From Sinorhizobium sp. 6-70 (GTDB taxonomy: Bacteria; Pseudomonadota; Alphaproteobacteria; Rhizobiales; Rhizobiaceae): a stretch of DNA of 64,000 nt. Shown in pieces: positions 63,893 to 64,000 of this stretch. The notes beneath the pieces were generated by a model that ran no database searches, was not told the origin of the DNA, and worked only from the letters and a program-made list of their open reading frames with translations. How positions within the stretch are numbered: the stretch's first letter is position 1; each line of letters begins with the position of its first letter. Where the stretch lies: positions 62,001-126,000 of the forward strand of contig NZ_JASKLS010000002.1 of NCBI RefSeq assembly GCF_030124375.1, written 5' to 3'. A program made the translations under genes and the position numbers.

Positions 63893-64000
63893 ATGGTTGA
63901 TCCAGTCCTCACCGTTGCCGGGCTCGGGGTCGTTCTCGCCAGGAACGGCCAACGGCATCGTGTCCTCGACGAGATCAGTTTCGCGGTAGCTCCGGGTGAA
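63893..64000 (+). CDS. ABC transporter ATP-binding protein, N-terminal 36 residues (cut by window edge)
   Basis: Opens MVDPVLTVAGLGVVLARNGQ and runs HRVLDEISFAVAPGE into the edge: the A-loop and first beta-strands of a DppD/OppD-type ATPase, just before its Walker A. In-frame ATGs at 63830 and 63842 are alternatives. Position after the DppA-type receptor supports the call. Most such operons place permeases first, so ATPase-next-to-receptor is a small deviation. Confidence 0.75.
   Translation, partial: MVDPVLTVAGLGVVLARNGQRHRVLDEISFAVAPGE

Noticed and set aside
1..64000. CRISPR arrays, IS elements, phage or conjugation genes
   Set aside because: No regularly spaced repeats, no transposase or integrase motifs and no Tra/Trb/Rep genes were found in any frame.

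Overview
The window looks like a piece of a Rhizobiales replicon, most likely Sinorhizobium/Ensifer. The evidence is GC-rich alphaproteobacterial coding, a rhizobial intergenic palindromic mosaic repeat (6293-6395, with a partial second copy at 58838-58860), a DctA-type carrier, a FixJ-like regulator, and a very high density of solute uptake and catabolic operons. No ribosomal, tRNA, replication or conjugation gene was seen, so an accessory megaplasmid or chromid similar in style to pSymB is plausible. That placement is inference.

Layout. 1-3.2 kb: the end of a CUT1-type sugar ABC importer (binding protein cut by the window edge, two permeases, ATPase). 3.5-16.7 kb: a sugar-acid region with a VOC protein, a decayed FAH-family fragment, a GntR/FCD regulator with a mandelate-racemase-superfamily enzyme, a leftward operon FAH enzyme-DctQ-DctM-DctP (TRAP uptake), a second GntR/FCD regulator, an FAD-linked 2-hydroxyacid dehydrogenase, and a rightward operon of DenD-like dehydrogenase, beta-hydroxyacid dehydrogenase and IlvD/Edd-type dehydratase. 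Two similar palindromic sites (10508-10528 and 12945-12963) sit at the two main promoters. 16.9-25.2 kb: envelope and stress-type genes (outer-membrane barrel, alpha/beta hydrolase lipoprotein, MscS channel, a DUF2092/small secreted/DUF1254 operon with a divergent AraC regulator).

25.5-32.3 kb: a YtfQRT-YjfF-like (galactofuranose-type) importer whose operon ends in a phytanoyl-CoA-dioxygenase-family enzyme. It is divergent from a LacI regulator, with two 15-bp palindromic operators 22 bp apart. 32.8-39.5 kb: single genes (Rieske-flavoprotein reductase, Pcm methyltransferase, AraC/SDR divergent pair, small membrane protein/MarR divergent pair, a small ORF behind a perfect 19-bp palindrome).

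39.6-51.3 kb is the most distinctive part: a tight 11-gene leftward operon. It starts with a chimeric DeoR regulator carrying an inserted periplasmic-binding-protein domain. A CUT1 importer follows, then enoyl-CoA hydratase, SDR, mutarotase-like protein, ABC ATPase, SMP-30 lactonase, a binding-protein-like protein without a signal peptide, and a CaiB/BaiF CoA-transferase. Read as a pathway it suggests import, anomer handling, oxidation to a lactone, ring opening, CoA activation and CoA-level (de)hydration of a sugar-like compound. I know of no described pathway with this set.

51.6-64 kb: a CodA-like deaminase with a changed active-site residue, a DctA paralogue, a small secreted cysteine-containing protein, a second MscS channel, two histidine kinases with one FixJ-type response regulator, and the start of a peptide-type ABC transporter cut by the right edge.
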